From Gaiellasilicea sp963763755 (GTDB lineage: Bacteria; Actinomycetota; Thermoleophilia; Gaiellales; Gaiellaceae), in contig CAVXQE010000001.1 of NCBI GenBank assembly GCA_963763755.1, positions 62,001 to 126,000 on the forward strand: 64,000 nt of DNA. The letters run 5' to 3'. Shown here one piece after another: positions 26,248 through 34,375 of this stretch (its first letter is position 1; every line of letters begins with the position of its first letter). Made by a program: the position numbers and the translations under genes. The notes beneath the pieces are model-generated. The model searched no databases. It saw only the letters and a list, made by a program, of their open reading frames with translations, and was not told where the DNA came from.

Positions 26248-27009
26248 ATGCGCATCGCATTCCGCCCCCGCTCATTCGTCGCCGTCTCCGGTCCCGGCGC
26301 GGAGGACTACCTCGACCGGATGGTCTCGAACGACGTGTCGACGCTCGGACCTGGGGAGTCGTGCGAGGCGCTCCTGCTGACGCCGAAGGCGCGGGTGATC
26401 GCGCCGCTGGTCGTGCTGCGGCGCGGGCACGAGGACTTCCTCCTGCTGACCGAGCCCGAGCTCGGCGAGCGCGTACGCGGCGAGCTCCTCCGCTCGCGCT
26501 TTGCCGCGAAGGCGGAGATCGAGACCGAGGAGCACACGTCGCACGTCGTCTTCGGCGGTGAAGGCATCGAGACAGCCGACTACGGCGAGCCCGCGGCCGA
26601 GGTGCTCGACGCCGAGCTCCGGCCGACCGTCTCGGCCGAGGAGCTCGAGCTGCTCCGCATCCAGGCCGGCACGCCGGCATGGGGGAAGGAGATCGACGAC
26701 CGAGTGCTGCCCGCCGAGGCCGGGCTGACCGAGCGCGCGGTCAGCTTCACCAAGGGCTGCTACCCCGGGCAGGAGCCGATTGCGCGGCTGCACTATCGCG
26801 GTCACGCCAACCGGGGACTTCGGGTGCTCACACTCGCGGAACCGACCGCTCCGGATACAGAGCTGTCGTACGAGGGCAAGAGCGTCGGTCGGATCACGAG
26901 CGTGGCGCCGAGCGGAGACGGCGCGATCGCGCTCGCCTACGTTCGCCGCGAAGTGCCCGAGGACGCCGTGCTGGAGACAGGCCAGTCGCGGGCGACCCAG
27001 CTACACTAG
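26248..27009 (+). CDS. YgfZ/GcvT-like folate-binding protein
   Basis: 253 residues. It has the YgfZ fold related to glycine-cleavage T protein, with the family hallmark KGCYPGQEPIARLHYRG (the conserved Cys of K-G-C-Y-x-G-Q-E), ERMVSNDVS-like DRMVSNDVSTLGPG near the N-terminus, and RIQAGTPAWGKEIDD. YgfZ/IBA57 proteins bind tetrahydrofolate and help in repair or assembly of iron-sulfur clusters, which fits lipA and the xanthine-dehydrogenase-type genes in the window. The ATG at 26248 gives the normal N-terminus (MRIAFRPRSFVAVSG). Confidence 0.88.
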   Translation: MRIAFRPRSFVAVSGPGAEDYLDRMVSNDVSTLGPGESCEALLLTPKARVIAPLVVLRRGHEDFLLLTEPELGERVRGELLRSRFAAKAEIETEEHTSHVVFGGEGIETADYGEPAAEVLDAELRPTVSAEELELLRIQAGTPAWGKEIDDRVLPAEAGLTERAVSFTKGCYPGQEPIARLHYRGHANRGLRVLTLAEPTAPDTELSYEGKSVGRITSVAPSGDGAIALAYVRREVPEDAVLETGQSRATQLH

Positions 27010-27019
27010 CCCTCCCCGA

Positions 27020-27092
27020 GCGCCCGTAGCTCAGGGGATAGAGCGCTGCCCTGCGGAGGCAGAGGTCGCACGTTCGAATCGTGCCGGGCGCA
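27020..27092 (+). tRNA. tRNA-Arg, apparent anticodon GCG
   Basis: A full cloverleaf of 73 nt: acceptor GCGCCCG/CGGGCGC, D-arm GCTC/GAGC, anticodon stem CTGCC/GGCAG with loop CTGCGGA, variable AGGTC, T-arm GCACG-TTCGAAT-CGTGC, discriminator A. CCA is not encoded. The loop gives anticodon GCG (Arg, codon CGC). This is unusual in bacteria, where ACG and CCG are common; a single changed base in a CCG or ACG tRNA is the alternative. Confidence 0.9.
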
Positions 27093-27345
27093 TCGTCGCA
27101 ATCCCGCTTGCTGCTGAGATTGCGGGCGCCGACGCCGCCAGTCGCGACGTCGGCCGTGCCCCACTCGTGCCCAAAACGTCTGCGGCCTCGTCAGCGAGGC
27201 CGTTGGCGCCGGTTTCGTCGGCCTGTTCGTTACCGGCTTCGGCATCGGGCTCCTTCGCCGCGTCGGGCTCGACGGCAAGCTAGAGGCGGGCGGGCCGAAC
27301 GGGAAACGAGGGGCGTGCATGAGCAAGCCCCTCGCTTACCAAGAG
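27093..27345. other. Gene-poor stretch behind the tRNA
   Basis: No gene with a start codon is visible. On the plus strand from 27178 a frame encodes a hydrophobic stretch (EAVGAGFVGLFVTGFGIGLL) without a start, perhaps the end of a lost membrane-protein gene. The position directly after a tRNA gene and before unusual accessory genes fits an integration boundary, but no repeat of the tRNA 3' end was found further right. Confidence 0.4.
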
Positions 27346-28748
27346 TCATCCAGTGGTCTTGAATGCGTGGTTAAGGCCGAAGTGCGCGACTTCTGTCCGA
27401 GGTGGACGCCCACCTCGCTGGACCGACGGTAGTGGATGCCGCCCCAGAGCCTCGCACCGATGACCTCCTCGCGGAGCTGGGCTGCCGTGTCGAAGTGGTG
27501 CACGGCATTGAAGTTCCCGGCGGCTCCGGCGGCGTCGAAGCCGCGGATGTCGAGGTCGATCTGATCGGTGCCCAGGAACTCGGCAAAGACCTCTGCCATT
27601 GCGGAGGTGTTCGTACCGTGGGCTGCGGGGTACTCGGGATGGTTGGGCGTCGTAACGAGAGGCCGCCAACACGGATCTTCGACAGTCGCCGCGTTCCCGT
27701 CATCGAACCCAGGTACGGGTCCGTAGCCATCCGTCGTCACCGCCGATGGTTGGGACGGGCATACGCCTGCGCCGGCAATCGCGGTCACAGGACGCCAGAA
27801 GAGGAACTGATACTTGGCGTTGAGGACCGACAATCGCAGCCGTGCCGTATCGCGTGTGTCCAGCGCACGGGCGGTGGCGAGTTCACGAGCGGCTATGTTG
27901 AACTGCCGAATCACATTTGCCGTGTAGAACCATGCCGTCGCGGTCTGATCCGAGGTTCGAACCGCACTCGTCGCGCTGCCGTAACTCTTCACCTCGTTGA
28001 ACTGCCGGGCCCACTCCTTGCTCGTAAGCGGGATCGGAGGCTCGGGCTGGAACTGTCCCGGACTCTTCAGCAGGAAGGGCTGCACCGACCCGAGCCAAGG
28101 CGTTTGCGGAACCAAGAACGCCGGTGGAGTGAGACGCCACACGCCTGGGCCTGGGTCCTTCGTCTCAAACGACGACGTCGTGCCGATCGGTGTCAGACGC
28201 CCATCTCCTGTGCGAAGGGCGATGATGCTGTTCGCTGCCGCCAGGCCGACGGCGATCCCGTTCGCCTTCGCATTCGCGGGCGGCCCGGCCGGGATCGCGG
28301 CCATGGCGAGGTTGTAGTCGGTGAGTAGGGAGGCGCCGAGCGCCATGCACGTCGCATTGGTGGGATTGCACGACGACGGGAAGTACGCGCTGAGCGTCCG
28401 GTACGCGGCCTCGATAACGGCTGCGTCTACCGACGCGCCCGAGGGTGCGTTGATCGCGGGGCCGTACGGCTCGGATCCGCCCTGGATGGCGACAACCGCG
28501 TCGTACACAGCCAACGACACGTAGCTCATGTAGATCTCACCCTCGCCCTGGAACGCCCCGGAACCGACCACGGCGTTTTCGGCGACCTTGTTCCATTGCT
28601 GAACCGTGTTGGGCAGCGTTGGGTCAAGTACCGCCTGGGCGCTCCGGGTTGTTGCTCCGCCAATTGCCACGGCGACCGCGACGACAAGCAGTCCCAACAT
28701 CCGATAGCGCGGCGCGAGAGCCTTGCTTCCCTCGATGATCTTGCTCAT
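27346..28748 (-). CDS. Vanadium-dependent haloperoxidase / PAP2-like secreted protein (3' frameshift)
   Basis: 467 residues after correction. The ATG at 28748 has the ribosome-binding site GGAGG, and a signal peptide (LGLLVVAVAVAIGGATTRSAQA) follows. Members of the vanadium haloperoxidase superfamily bind vanadate or phosphate through conserved residues; here K-FLFWRPVTAI (Lys/Arg site), HPEYPAAHGTNTSAMAEVFAE (the SGH-type motif as AAH) and RLWGGIHYRRSSEVG (Arg and His). This bacterial secreted subgroup often lacks tested halide activity. The frame loses one base near 27390: GQK-SRTSALTT should read GQK-VAHFGLNHAFK. The surroundings are less GC-rich than the rest, suggesting transfer. Confidence 0.85.
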
Positions 28749-28874
28749 CTCCGCCTCCGGTGTATGTGTCACGCGACACTAAGCAGGTAGTGAGGCGAGA
28801 GTCAAGATCTCCTGCTGTATTGCTGGAATCGAAAAGGCAAGCCGTCTTGCTTAAGAAACCGGGAACAGGACGCA

Positions 28875-29257
28875 GGGAGGTTTGCGCGGGCAAGCTCCGG
28901 GAAACGAACTAGCCTTCACTCATGGCCGAAGGCTCCCGTCAAGACCCCGTCTACTCGCTGCACTTCAGCCAGGCAGCGGCCGAGGCCTCATACCTGTTGA
29001 GAGTCACGAGCGAACCCTTGGTTGCCATCCGAGCTCTGTCGACCATCGAGGTCGAGGCGAAGAAGGTGTTGGCCGAGATGGTCGAGGAGGCGAGGAAGGC
29101 AAACCACACGTGGGTTCAAATCGCAGAGGCGTTGGGTGTCACCCGTCAGGCGGCGCAGGCTCGATTTGGGGGAGGCGACGCGTCAAGGCCTCCGGCGCCG
29201 CCAAACGAGTAGCGCGGCGGCTAGTCGCGTTCGCTCCTGGCGAGATCGTCTGCCAGA
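28875..29257 (+). repeat. Repeat copy A containing the intact HTH gene
   Basis: About 383 bp that recur at 30314-30701. Identity is highest at the 3' end: about 65 bases around 29190-29257 (GCCTCCGGCGCCGCCAAACG through GATCGTCTGCCAGA) are nearly identical and extend some 45 bases past the HTH stop codon. The repeated unit thus includes noncoding sequence. Confidence 0.8.
28922..29212 (+). CDS. Small helix-turn-helix protein
   Basis: 96 residues. The C-terminal half contains a clear helix-turn-helix: VQIAEALGVTRQAAQARFGG, as in small DNA-binding proteins with a sigma-70-region-4-like or MarR-like recognition helix. The N-terminal half is helical (STIEVEAKKVLAEMVEEARK). Function unknown. The gene lies inside repeat copy A, and a decayed second copy sits 1.4 kb to the right. 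The 3' end is overlapped on the minus strand by the secreted-protein gene. Confidence 0.7.
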   Translation: MAEGSRQDPVYSLHFSQAAAEASYLLRVTSEPLVAIRALSTIEVEAKKVLAEMVEEARKANHTWVQIAEALGVTRQAAQARFGGGDASRPPAPPNE

Positions 29258-29534
29258 CCTCAGCCACCGACGCCGTCAGGGCCGACGTACGAGCTGCACG
29301 AACGCAGTCTTCGACGATCGGATCGCCGCCGAACGGCCAGTCGTCGTCCCCGTACGCGTCGCACACCTCGCACTGTGGGCCGACCGGGATCCACTTACCC
29401 GCTTCCGTGACGACGAAGTGCTGGTGAGGTGCGATGTAGGGCACGTTCGGATCGGCGAAACCTGGCGCGGCGAGCGCCAGTAGGCCGAACGAACCGATGA
29501 CGACGATGGAGAGCAGGATCATCGGAATCTTCAC
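29139..29534 (-). CDS. Small secreted protein, C-terminus reads into repeat A
   Basis: 131 residues; GTG start at 29534 with the ribosome-binding site AGGAAGGAA. The signal peptide is MILLSIVVIGSFGLLALAAPGFA. The mature start DPNVPYIAPHQHFVVTEAGKW, followed by VGPQCEVCDAYG, looks like a small extracellular protein with a CxxC pair. From about residue 83 the frame runs through repeat A (WQTISPGANATSRRATRLAA), so the native C-terminus has probably been replaced when the repeat was inserted. The same peptide appears on the minus strand of repeat B. No family recognised. Confidence 0.55.
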   Translation of the reverse strand: MKIPMILLSIVVIGSFGLLALAAPGFADPNVPYIAPHQHFVVTEAGKWIPVGPQCEVCDAYGDDDWPFGGDPIVEDCVRAARTSALTASVAEVWQTISPGANATSRRATRLAAPEALTRRLPQIEPAPPDG

Positions 29535-29721
29535 GCTTGGTTCCTTCCTGCTCAAACGTGACCCGCCGCGCGCGACCCTACTCCCCTCACCCGGGCGTAC
29601 AAGGGCGCGCGCCTCGTTAAGAGCTATGGCCGCGGGAGGCTGTCCCGGCGGCACCGTCAGTGGCTGAGTTCACGCGCTGAGTCACGACTCTGCGATTCGC
29701 ACCGAATCGTGACTCGGGCGC

Positions 29722-30108
29722 ATGTTTTCTCCCCGTGTAGGTGAAACCCGTTGCGTGCGGGTTGCGGTCATCCTGGTTGTTCTCCTGCTGGCAGGCTGCG
29801 GCGTTCCGCAGCAGCTCTCGAAGCAGGCCGAAGAGGTCCACTCCGTCGCCGCCGAGGGCGCGCTGCTCGCACACGAGGCGAGTGAAGGCTCGCTGGACAC
29901 GTTCACGAGCGAGCACGCAACGGCATTGCGACAGCGGCTGGCAGAGCTTCAGCCGGCGATTCGGAACCCCGATCTCGAGCAGCTTGCGGCCAAGGTCAGT
30001 GAGCTGTTGCGCGCCCTGGCAGAGCGGCCCGGTGACCGCGACTTCGCGGCGTTGATCGAAGAAGCGTTCACCAGCCAGGCCAAGGCCGCAGACGAGCTCA
30101 CGGGATGA
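29722..30108 (+). CDS. Small lipoprotein, coupled to an Nramp remnant
   Basis: 128 residues from ATG 29722, or 117 from GTG 29755; either way the signal VAVILVVLLLAGCG carries a lipobox (LAGC), so the protein should be anchored outside the membrane. The mature part is entirely helical, with heptad-like spacing (SKQAEEVHSVAAEGALLAHEASEG, LRQRLAELQPAIR), and probably forms a helical bundle. Its stop overlaps the start of the Nramp fragment (ATGA), so it once formed an operon with a metal transporter. Function unknown. Confidence 0.7.
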   Translation: MFSPRVGETRCVRVAVILVVLLLAGCGVPQQLSKQAEEVHSVAAEGALLAHEASEGSLDTFTSEHATALRQRLAELQPAIRNPDLEQLAAKVSELLRALAERPGDRDFAALIEEAFTSQAKAADELTG

Positions 30109-30440
30109 AGAACATCTTCGGCGTCGCGCTCGGCATCCTGGCTGCGATCGGCGGCTTCGTCGACATCGGCGACATCGTCTTCAACGTCGCCGCGGGTGCG
30201 ACCTTCGGCTATCAGCTCCTGTGGGCCGTCGTGCTCGGGGTGGGCGGGATCATCACGTACGCGGAGATGCGAGCGAGCTTGCGTCAGGAGACGGCGGGAC
30301 GCTGTCCGCGAGCGAGGTTTGTCGCCGGGCGAGCTCCGGGAAACGGACTAGCTGTCGCTCGCGGCCGAGAGGCTCCGTACGACTCCAGCTTCTCGCTGCA
30401 CTTCAGTCGCCGTCCGCGGCTGAGGCCTCATACCGGTTGA
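30105..30440 (+). pseudogene. Truncated Nramp-family metal transporter
   Basis: The first 55 residues (KNIFGVALGILAAIGGFVD, then IVFNVAAGATFGYQLLWAVVLG and IITYAEM) match the N-terminus of Nramp/MntH proton-coupled Mn2+/Fe2+ transporters, including the DIGDIVFN-type motif in helix 1 (usually D-P-G-N). A full protein has about 400 residues and 11 helices. Here homology stops near 30270, about 40 bases before repeat copy B, and the frame then reads through repeat sequence to 30440. No remainder of the transporter was found to the right. Read as a gene broken by the event that brought the repeat. Confidence 0.7.
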
Positions 30441-30701
30441 GCGTCACGAGCGAACCCTCGGTTGCCATCCGGCTCTGTCGACCTTCGCGGTCGAAGCGAA
30501 GAAGGTGTTGGCCGCTCTCGTCGGGGCGGCGAGGAAGGCTACTCTACTCGTGGGTGCTGATCGCAGGAGCGTGGGGTGTCACCCGTCCGGCGGCGCAGGC
30601 TCGATTCGGGGGAGGCTGGGAGCACGTCCAGGCCTCCGGCGCCGCCAAACGAGTCGCGCGGCGGCTAGTCGCGTTCGCTCCTGGCGAGATCGTCTGCCAG
30701 A
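30314..30701 (+). pseudogene. Repeat copy B: decayed duplicate of the HTH gene
   Basis: Homologous to 28875-29257. The start codon is lost (CTCATGGCC in copy A is CTCGCGGCC here), and several indels break the frame: parts of the protein (RVTSEPSVAIR-like, WVLIAGAWGVTRPAAQARFGG) appear in different frames. The last 65 bases are almost unchanged, so the 3' end is either under selection or recently homogenised. Confidence 0.75.
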
Positions 30702-31088
30702 TCCCGTGGCCGAGGTAGGTTTCGGCGAGCCCGTCGCCGCCGCTCACGTCATCCCGGTCCTGCTCGTCGAACGACGTCTCGCCTACATGCGGAGGGGGTG
30801 GCCCATCCTCGCGTACCCGTGGTGGCGCTCGCGACGCCACGCCCGCAACCGGCACGGATCATCGCAATGACGACGATCGAGGGCCGGCCGACCTCAGGAT
30901 GGACCCACCGCACTCCGCGCCCTCGCGCCGGCGAGCACGTCTCGGGGTCGCGGCCGGCGGCGATCAGCTCGGCCTGGCGGGCTTGCGCAAGCACACGCGA
31001 CGAGCTCGGCGTTCAGGTGGCACATCGAGCGCACGCAAATACTTGACCGGTTCCGCAGCTGGATCGAGAAGATCCCGGGATCGCAGCT
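30702..31088. other. Gene-free stretch
   Basis: About 390 bases without a convincing gene. Open frames exist on both strands, but none has a plausible start plus recognisable domain; the longest (minus strand, around 30749-30994) has erratic composition. Possibly the remains of genes lost with the Nramp gene. Confidence 0.4.
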
Positions 31089-31367
31089 GTGAAGCTTTCC
31101 GAGCTGATCGGGCTCCCGGTTCGCACCGAGTCGGACGACAGCCTCGGGCGCGTGCACGACGTACGCGCCGAGCTCACGCCCCGCACTCTGAAGGTCACGG
31201 GGCTCGTCGTGGGGCGGCTCGGCCTGCTCGAACGGCTCGGGCTCGGGTCGCCGACGTCGGCGGCGCGGCTGCGAACGCGCGATGTGATTCCCTGGCAGGA
31301 CGTGGTCCGCGCCGACCGCCGCGGCGTTGTCGTCCGCGAGCGAGCAAGCGCCGACCAGCGGAGGTAG
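31089..31367 (+). CDS. PRC-barrel domain protein
   Basis: 92 residues, GTG start at 31089. KLSELIGLPVRTESDDSLGRVHDVRAEL is the typical first half of a PRC barrel, a small beta-barrel found in RimM, photosynthetic reaction-centre H subunit and many stand-alone actinobacterial proteins; the end VIPWQDVVRADRRGVVVRE completes it. Role unknown; such proteins often bind RNA or other proteins. Upstream is a gene-free stretch. Confidence 0.75.
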   Translation: MKLSELIGLPVRTESDDSLGRVHDVRAELTPRTLKVTGLVVGRLGLLERLGLGSPTSAARLRTRDVIPWQDVVRADRRGVVVRERASADQRR

Positions 31368-31384
31368 CTCTCGCTGCGTTCCGC

Positions 31385-32242
31385 CTACTTCGTTGCCGCG
31401 CCGACGAGCAGTTCGCACGGCCCGACGAAGCCGTTCGGGCCTTCGAACTGGCGGAGCTCCTCCTCGATTTCGTCCCATGCCTGCTGTCGCTCGTCCTCCG
31501 GCACCCCCGCGAGCATCGCGTGAAGTGCGCCGAACGACTCCCGCTCGAAGCGGACGCATTCGGCCGCCGACGGGAAGCGGACGGGAGCGTCGACGGCGCG
31601 CACCTCGGCGTCCCGGAAGCCGGCTTCCTCGTACGCCGCCTCGAGCACCCCTGGCTGGCCGAGGCTGAACGGGCCGGGAAGGCCCGGCGCCGGGGCAGGC
31701 AGACCGGCGCGGCGACGGATGATCGAGACGGGGATCGAAAAGAACTGGTTGCGTTCCGGCGTCGAGTAGACGATTGCCGAGACACGGCCGCCCTCACGCA
31801 GCGTGCGGCGCGTCTCGGCGAGCGCCTGCTGCTGGTCGGGGAAGTAGATCAGCCCGACGCGCGAGATCACGGCGTCGACGGACTCGTCTTCGACTTCGAG
31901 GCTCTCGCCGTCCATCACCCGCGTCGCGACGTTGGCGAAGCCGGCGGCGCGCGCCTCCTCGGCGGCGAAGTCGAGGATGTTGGCCGAGATGTCCGTCGCC
32001 AGCACGGAACCGTTCGAGCCCACGCGGCGGGCTGCGGCGAGCGTCTGCCCCCCGGCCCCGGCCGCCACGTCGAGCACGTGCGAGCCTTCGCGGAGTCGTG
32101 CAAGGTCGAGCATCAGTTCGGTCGCCTCGCCGAGCCACTCCTCGAGCGTGGGTCCCCACCGGTGCCACGCCGCGGCAGCCTCCTGCCATTGCTGAGCGGT
32201 CGTCCTCTTGTAGACGACCGGGTCGAAGGCGGTTGCCGCCAT
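31385..32242 (-). CDS. Class I SAM-dependent methyltransferase (UbiE-like)
   Basis: 285 residues. SAM-binding motif I is VLDVAAGAGGQTLAAA; the acidic end of strand 2 is LATDISANILDFA; motif II/post-II is DESVDAVISRVGLIYFPDQQQALAETRRTLREGG, typical of small-molecule methyltransferases of the UbiE/Coq5 type. The substrate is not evident. Its ATG at 32242 is three bases from the stop of the DUF1059 gene upstream, so they form an operon. Confidence 0.85.
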   Translation of the reverse strand: MAATAFDPVVYKRTTAQQWQEAAAAWHRWGPTLEEWLGEATELMLDLARLREGSHVLDVAAGAGGQTLAAARRVGSNGSVLATDISANILDFAAEEARAAGFANVATRVMDGESLEVEDESVDAVISRVGLIYFPDQQQALAETRRTLREGGRVSAIVYSTPERNQFFSIPVSIIRRRAGLPAPAPGLPGPFSLGQPGVLEAAYEEAGFRDAEVRAVDAPVRFPSAAECVRFERESFGALHAMLAGVPEDERQQAWDEIEEELRQFEGPNGFVGPCELLVGAATK

Positions 32243-32245
32243 CGC

Positions 32246-32404
32246 TTACACCTCCTCGATCCACCCGAGCAGGTCGTCGCGTGAGACCTTGTCGAGGAGC
32301 TCCGGATGATCCGAGCTCATGTGCCCCCGGATCTGATCCACGACCTCGTCATCAGAATCGGCTCGCGCGACGAATCCGCACTCGCAGGTGATCTGCTTTG
32401 ACAT
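32246..32404 (-). CDS. DUF1059 small protein
   Basis: 52 residues: MSKQITCECGFVARADSDDEV followed by VDQIRGHMSSDHPELLDKVS. It fits DUF1059, a small family with the CECG motif and the histidine pair H-x-x-x-x-H that may bind a metal. The ATG at 32404 has a good ribosome-binding site (AAAGGAG). It is divergent from the BTAD regulator with 48 bases between, a likely shared control region, and is followed by the methyltransferase. Confidence 0.8.
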   Translation of the reverse strand: MSKQITCECGFVARADSDDEVVDQIRGHMSSDHPELLDKVSRDDLLGWIEEV

Positions 32405-32452
32405 GACCGCTCCTTTGTAGGTGAGGGTGGTTGGCACTATGTTGGCCTCGCA

Positions 32453-33164
32453 TTGGCGCGGACGAAAGTGCAGCTGTGCGGCAGGCTCGTGATCGAGCTC
32501 GACGGCGAGCGGGTCGAGGAGCGGCTGCCGGGCCGTCAAGGGCGGCTCCTGTTCGCGTACCTCGCCGCCAACCGCAATCGGACACTCACGCGTACCCAGC
32601 TGCTCGATGCGCTCTGGCCCGACGGACGCGACGGCGGCCTCGCGCCTCTGCTCTCGAAGCTCCGGCGTGTCGTGCCGCTGGCCGGCCTTCGGCTCGGCAC
32701 TGCCGCCCGCGGCATGGGTCGACATCGAGGCGGCCGCGGACGGAGTGCACCGGGCGGAATCGGCGATCGCCCAGGGCGACTTTCACCGCGCGTGGGGGCC
32801 GTCGCAGGTCGCGATGTTCATCAGCGGCCGGACGTTTCTTCCAGGCGAAGAGTCGGCGTGGATCGACGACGCGCGGAGGGGACTCGAAGACCTGCACCTC
32901 CGCGCGCTGGAGGCGTACGCGCAAGCAGGACTGGGGATCGGGGGCACGGAGCTCGCAGCCGCAGTGCGCGCCGGCCGCGATCTGACGCGGCGCGAGCCGT
33001 ACCGCGAGACAGCGCACCGGCTGCTGATGCAAGCCCTGGCCCGCGAGGGCAACACGGCCGAGGCGCTGCTCATCTACGACCAACTCCGGACGCGGTTGCA
33101 GGAAGACCTCGGCACTGCACCGAGCACGCAGACCCAGGAGTTGCACAAGCACCTCCTCGGCTAA
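32453..33164 (+). CDS. BTAD-domain (SARP-like) transcriptional regulator (frameshifted)
   Basis: 236 residues after correction. The N-terminal winged helix starts VQLCGRLVIELDGERVEERLPGRQGRLLFAYLA and LTRTQLLDALWPDG, the OmpR-like fold of SARP-type activators; the C-terminal helices (AWVDIEAAADGVHRAES, EPYRETAHRLLMQALAREGN, ALLIYDQLRTRLQEDLG) are the bacterial transcriptional activation domain. The two halves lie in different frames; a surplus G in the GG at 32696-32697 explains this, giving RLALPPAAWVD as expected. The start is a TTG at 32453, the only candidate in frame. Divergent from DUF1059 and likely to act on that operon. Confidence 0.85.
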
Positions 33165-33185
33165 GGCCCTCGTAGACTCACGGGG

Positions 33186-34115
33186 TTGCCTCTCTACCTC
33201 TCCGAACGCGACGTCGAGGGCCTGATCACGGCGGGCGAGGCCGTGCCGGTGATCGAGCAGTGCTTCCTGCGGCTGGCCGCGGGCGCGGTCGAGAACGTGC
33301 CGCGGCGGCGTCTCGCGCTCGACGACGGTGCTTTCGCGGTGATGTCGGCCGTCGATCGCGAGCTGGGGTACGCGGGCGTGAAGGCGTATACCGCCATGGC
33401 CGGGAAGGCAGTGTTCGTCGTCTGCCTCTTCGAGCTCCAGACCGGGACGCTTGCAGGCGTGATCGAGGCGGATGCGCTTGGCCAGCGGCGCACCGGCGCC
33501 GCGAGCGGCGTCGCGGCGAAGCACCTCGCACGAACCAGCGCCCGCACGCTCGGGATCATCGGCTGCGGCTGGCAAGCAGAGGCGCAAGTGGACGCGATCC
33601 GGTCGGCAGTGCCGACGATCGAGCGCGTTGTCGCCTTCTGCCGTACCCCGGAGAGGCTCCACGCGTTTTGCTCGAAGACCGGCGCCGAGCCCGGTGAGAG
33701 CCATCGCGACGCGGGGGAGCAGGACATCGTCGTCACGGCCACGAGCTCCCGCGATCCCGTCCTTCGTGGCGAGTGGCTCAGCGACGGTGCGCTCGTGTGC
33801 GCGATGGGCGCGAACCGCCCAGAGGCGCGGGAGCTCGACAACGTCGTGCTCGAACGCGCGACATTCGTCTGTTGCGATTCGCGTGAGAACGCGCAGCTCG
33901 AGTCAGGCGACCTGATCGACCCCGTCGGGATCGGCGTGCTCGACTGGCTCGAGGTGCACGAGTTGCAGGAGGTCGTCGCCGGCGAGCTGCCGGGCCGGCA
34001 GACGGACGCCGACATCGTCGTCTTCAAGTCGAACGGGCTCGCCGCGTGGGACGTGTCGATCGGCGCCGCAGTGCTCGAGCGGGCGCGCGAGCGCGGCGTC
34101 GGTCGGGAGGTCTAG
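33186..34115 (+). CDS. Ornithine cyclodeaminase / mu-crystallin family protein
   Basis: 309 residues. An NAD(P)-dependent family: the Rossmann motif is RTLGIIGCGWQAEAQVDAI; the active-site loop YAGVKAYTAMAG-KAVFVVCLFE and EADALGQRRTGAASGVAAKHLAR (conserved R-T-A/G-A) match ornithine cyclodeaminase-like enzymes, which include alanine dehydrogenase and ketimine reductases. The second Gly-rich element DIVVTATSSRDPVL is present. The exact reaction cannot be told. The start codon is TTG at 33186, seven bases before a typical PLYLSERDVEGL N-terminus; it follows the BTAD gene by 21 bases. Confidence 0.85.
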   Translation: MPLYLSERDVEGLITAGEAVPVIEQCFLRLAAGAVENVPRRRLALDDGAFAVMSAVDRELGYAGVKAYTAMAGKAVFVVCLFELQTGTLAGVIEADALGQRRTGAASGVAAKHLARTSARTLGIIGCGWQAEAQVDAIRSAVPTIERVVAFCRTPERLHAFCSKTGAEPGESHRDAGEQDIVVTATSSRDPVLRGEWLSDGALVCAMGANRPEARELDNVVLERATFVCCDSRENAQLESGDLIDPVGIGVLDWLEVHELQEVVAGELPGRQTDADIVVFKSNGLAAWDVSIGAAVLERARERGVGREV

Positions 34116-34351
34116 ACCTCGATCGTCTGGCGGGCGTCGGCGATCGTGTCGTTGCCGATCGCCTTGATCACCTCGGGCCGGTCGAGCAGGCGGGCGATCT
34201 GCTGCGGGCCGAGGCGATTCTGCACATATCGATCCTCGAGGATCTCGGCCAGGTTGCGGCCTCGATCGTGCTCGCGGATCACGTAGGCGGCGACCCGTTC
34301 CTCTGCCGACGACCGCTGGAAGAGGAACGAGAAGAGGTCCCTGAACGCCAT
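34112..34351 (-). CDS. Small helical protein of unknown function
   Basis: 79 residues, MAFRDLFSFLFQRSSAEERVAAY followed by IREHDRGRNLAEILEDRYVQNRLGPQQIARLLDRP. All helical and charged, without cysteines or membrane segments. The ADAR-like helix pair looks like a small DNA- or protein-binding module, but I recognise no family. It is divergent from 34376-34720 with only 24 bases between the ATGs, and it has no visible ribosome-binding site, so the message may be leaderless. Confidence 0.65.
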   Translation of the reverse strand: MAFRDLFSFLFQRSSAEERVAAYVIREHDRGRNLAEILEDRYVQNRLGPQQIARLLDRPEVIKAIGNDTIADARQTIEV

Positions 34352-34375
34352 CGCGGGCGATTGTATCCTCCTTTC

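Noticed and set aside
27093..27432. A small membrane protein encoded after the tRNA
   Set aside because: The hydrophobic frame from 27178 has no start codon and later overlaps the haloperoxidase gene in antisense, so it was kept only as a remark.
27020..30720. A defined genomic island with att sites at the tRNA
   Set aside because: Accessory gene content and position fit, but no integrase and no direct repeat of the tRNA 3' end could be found in the window.
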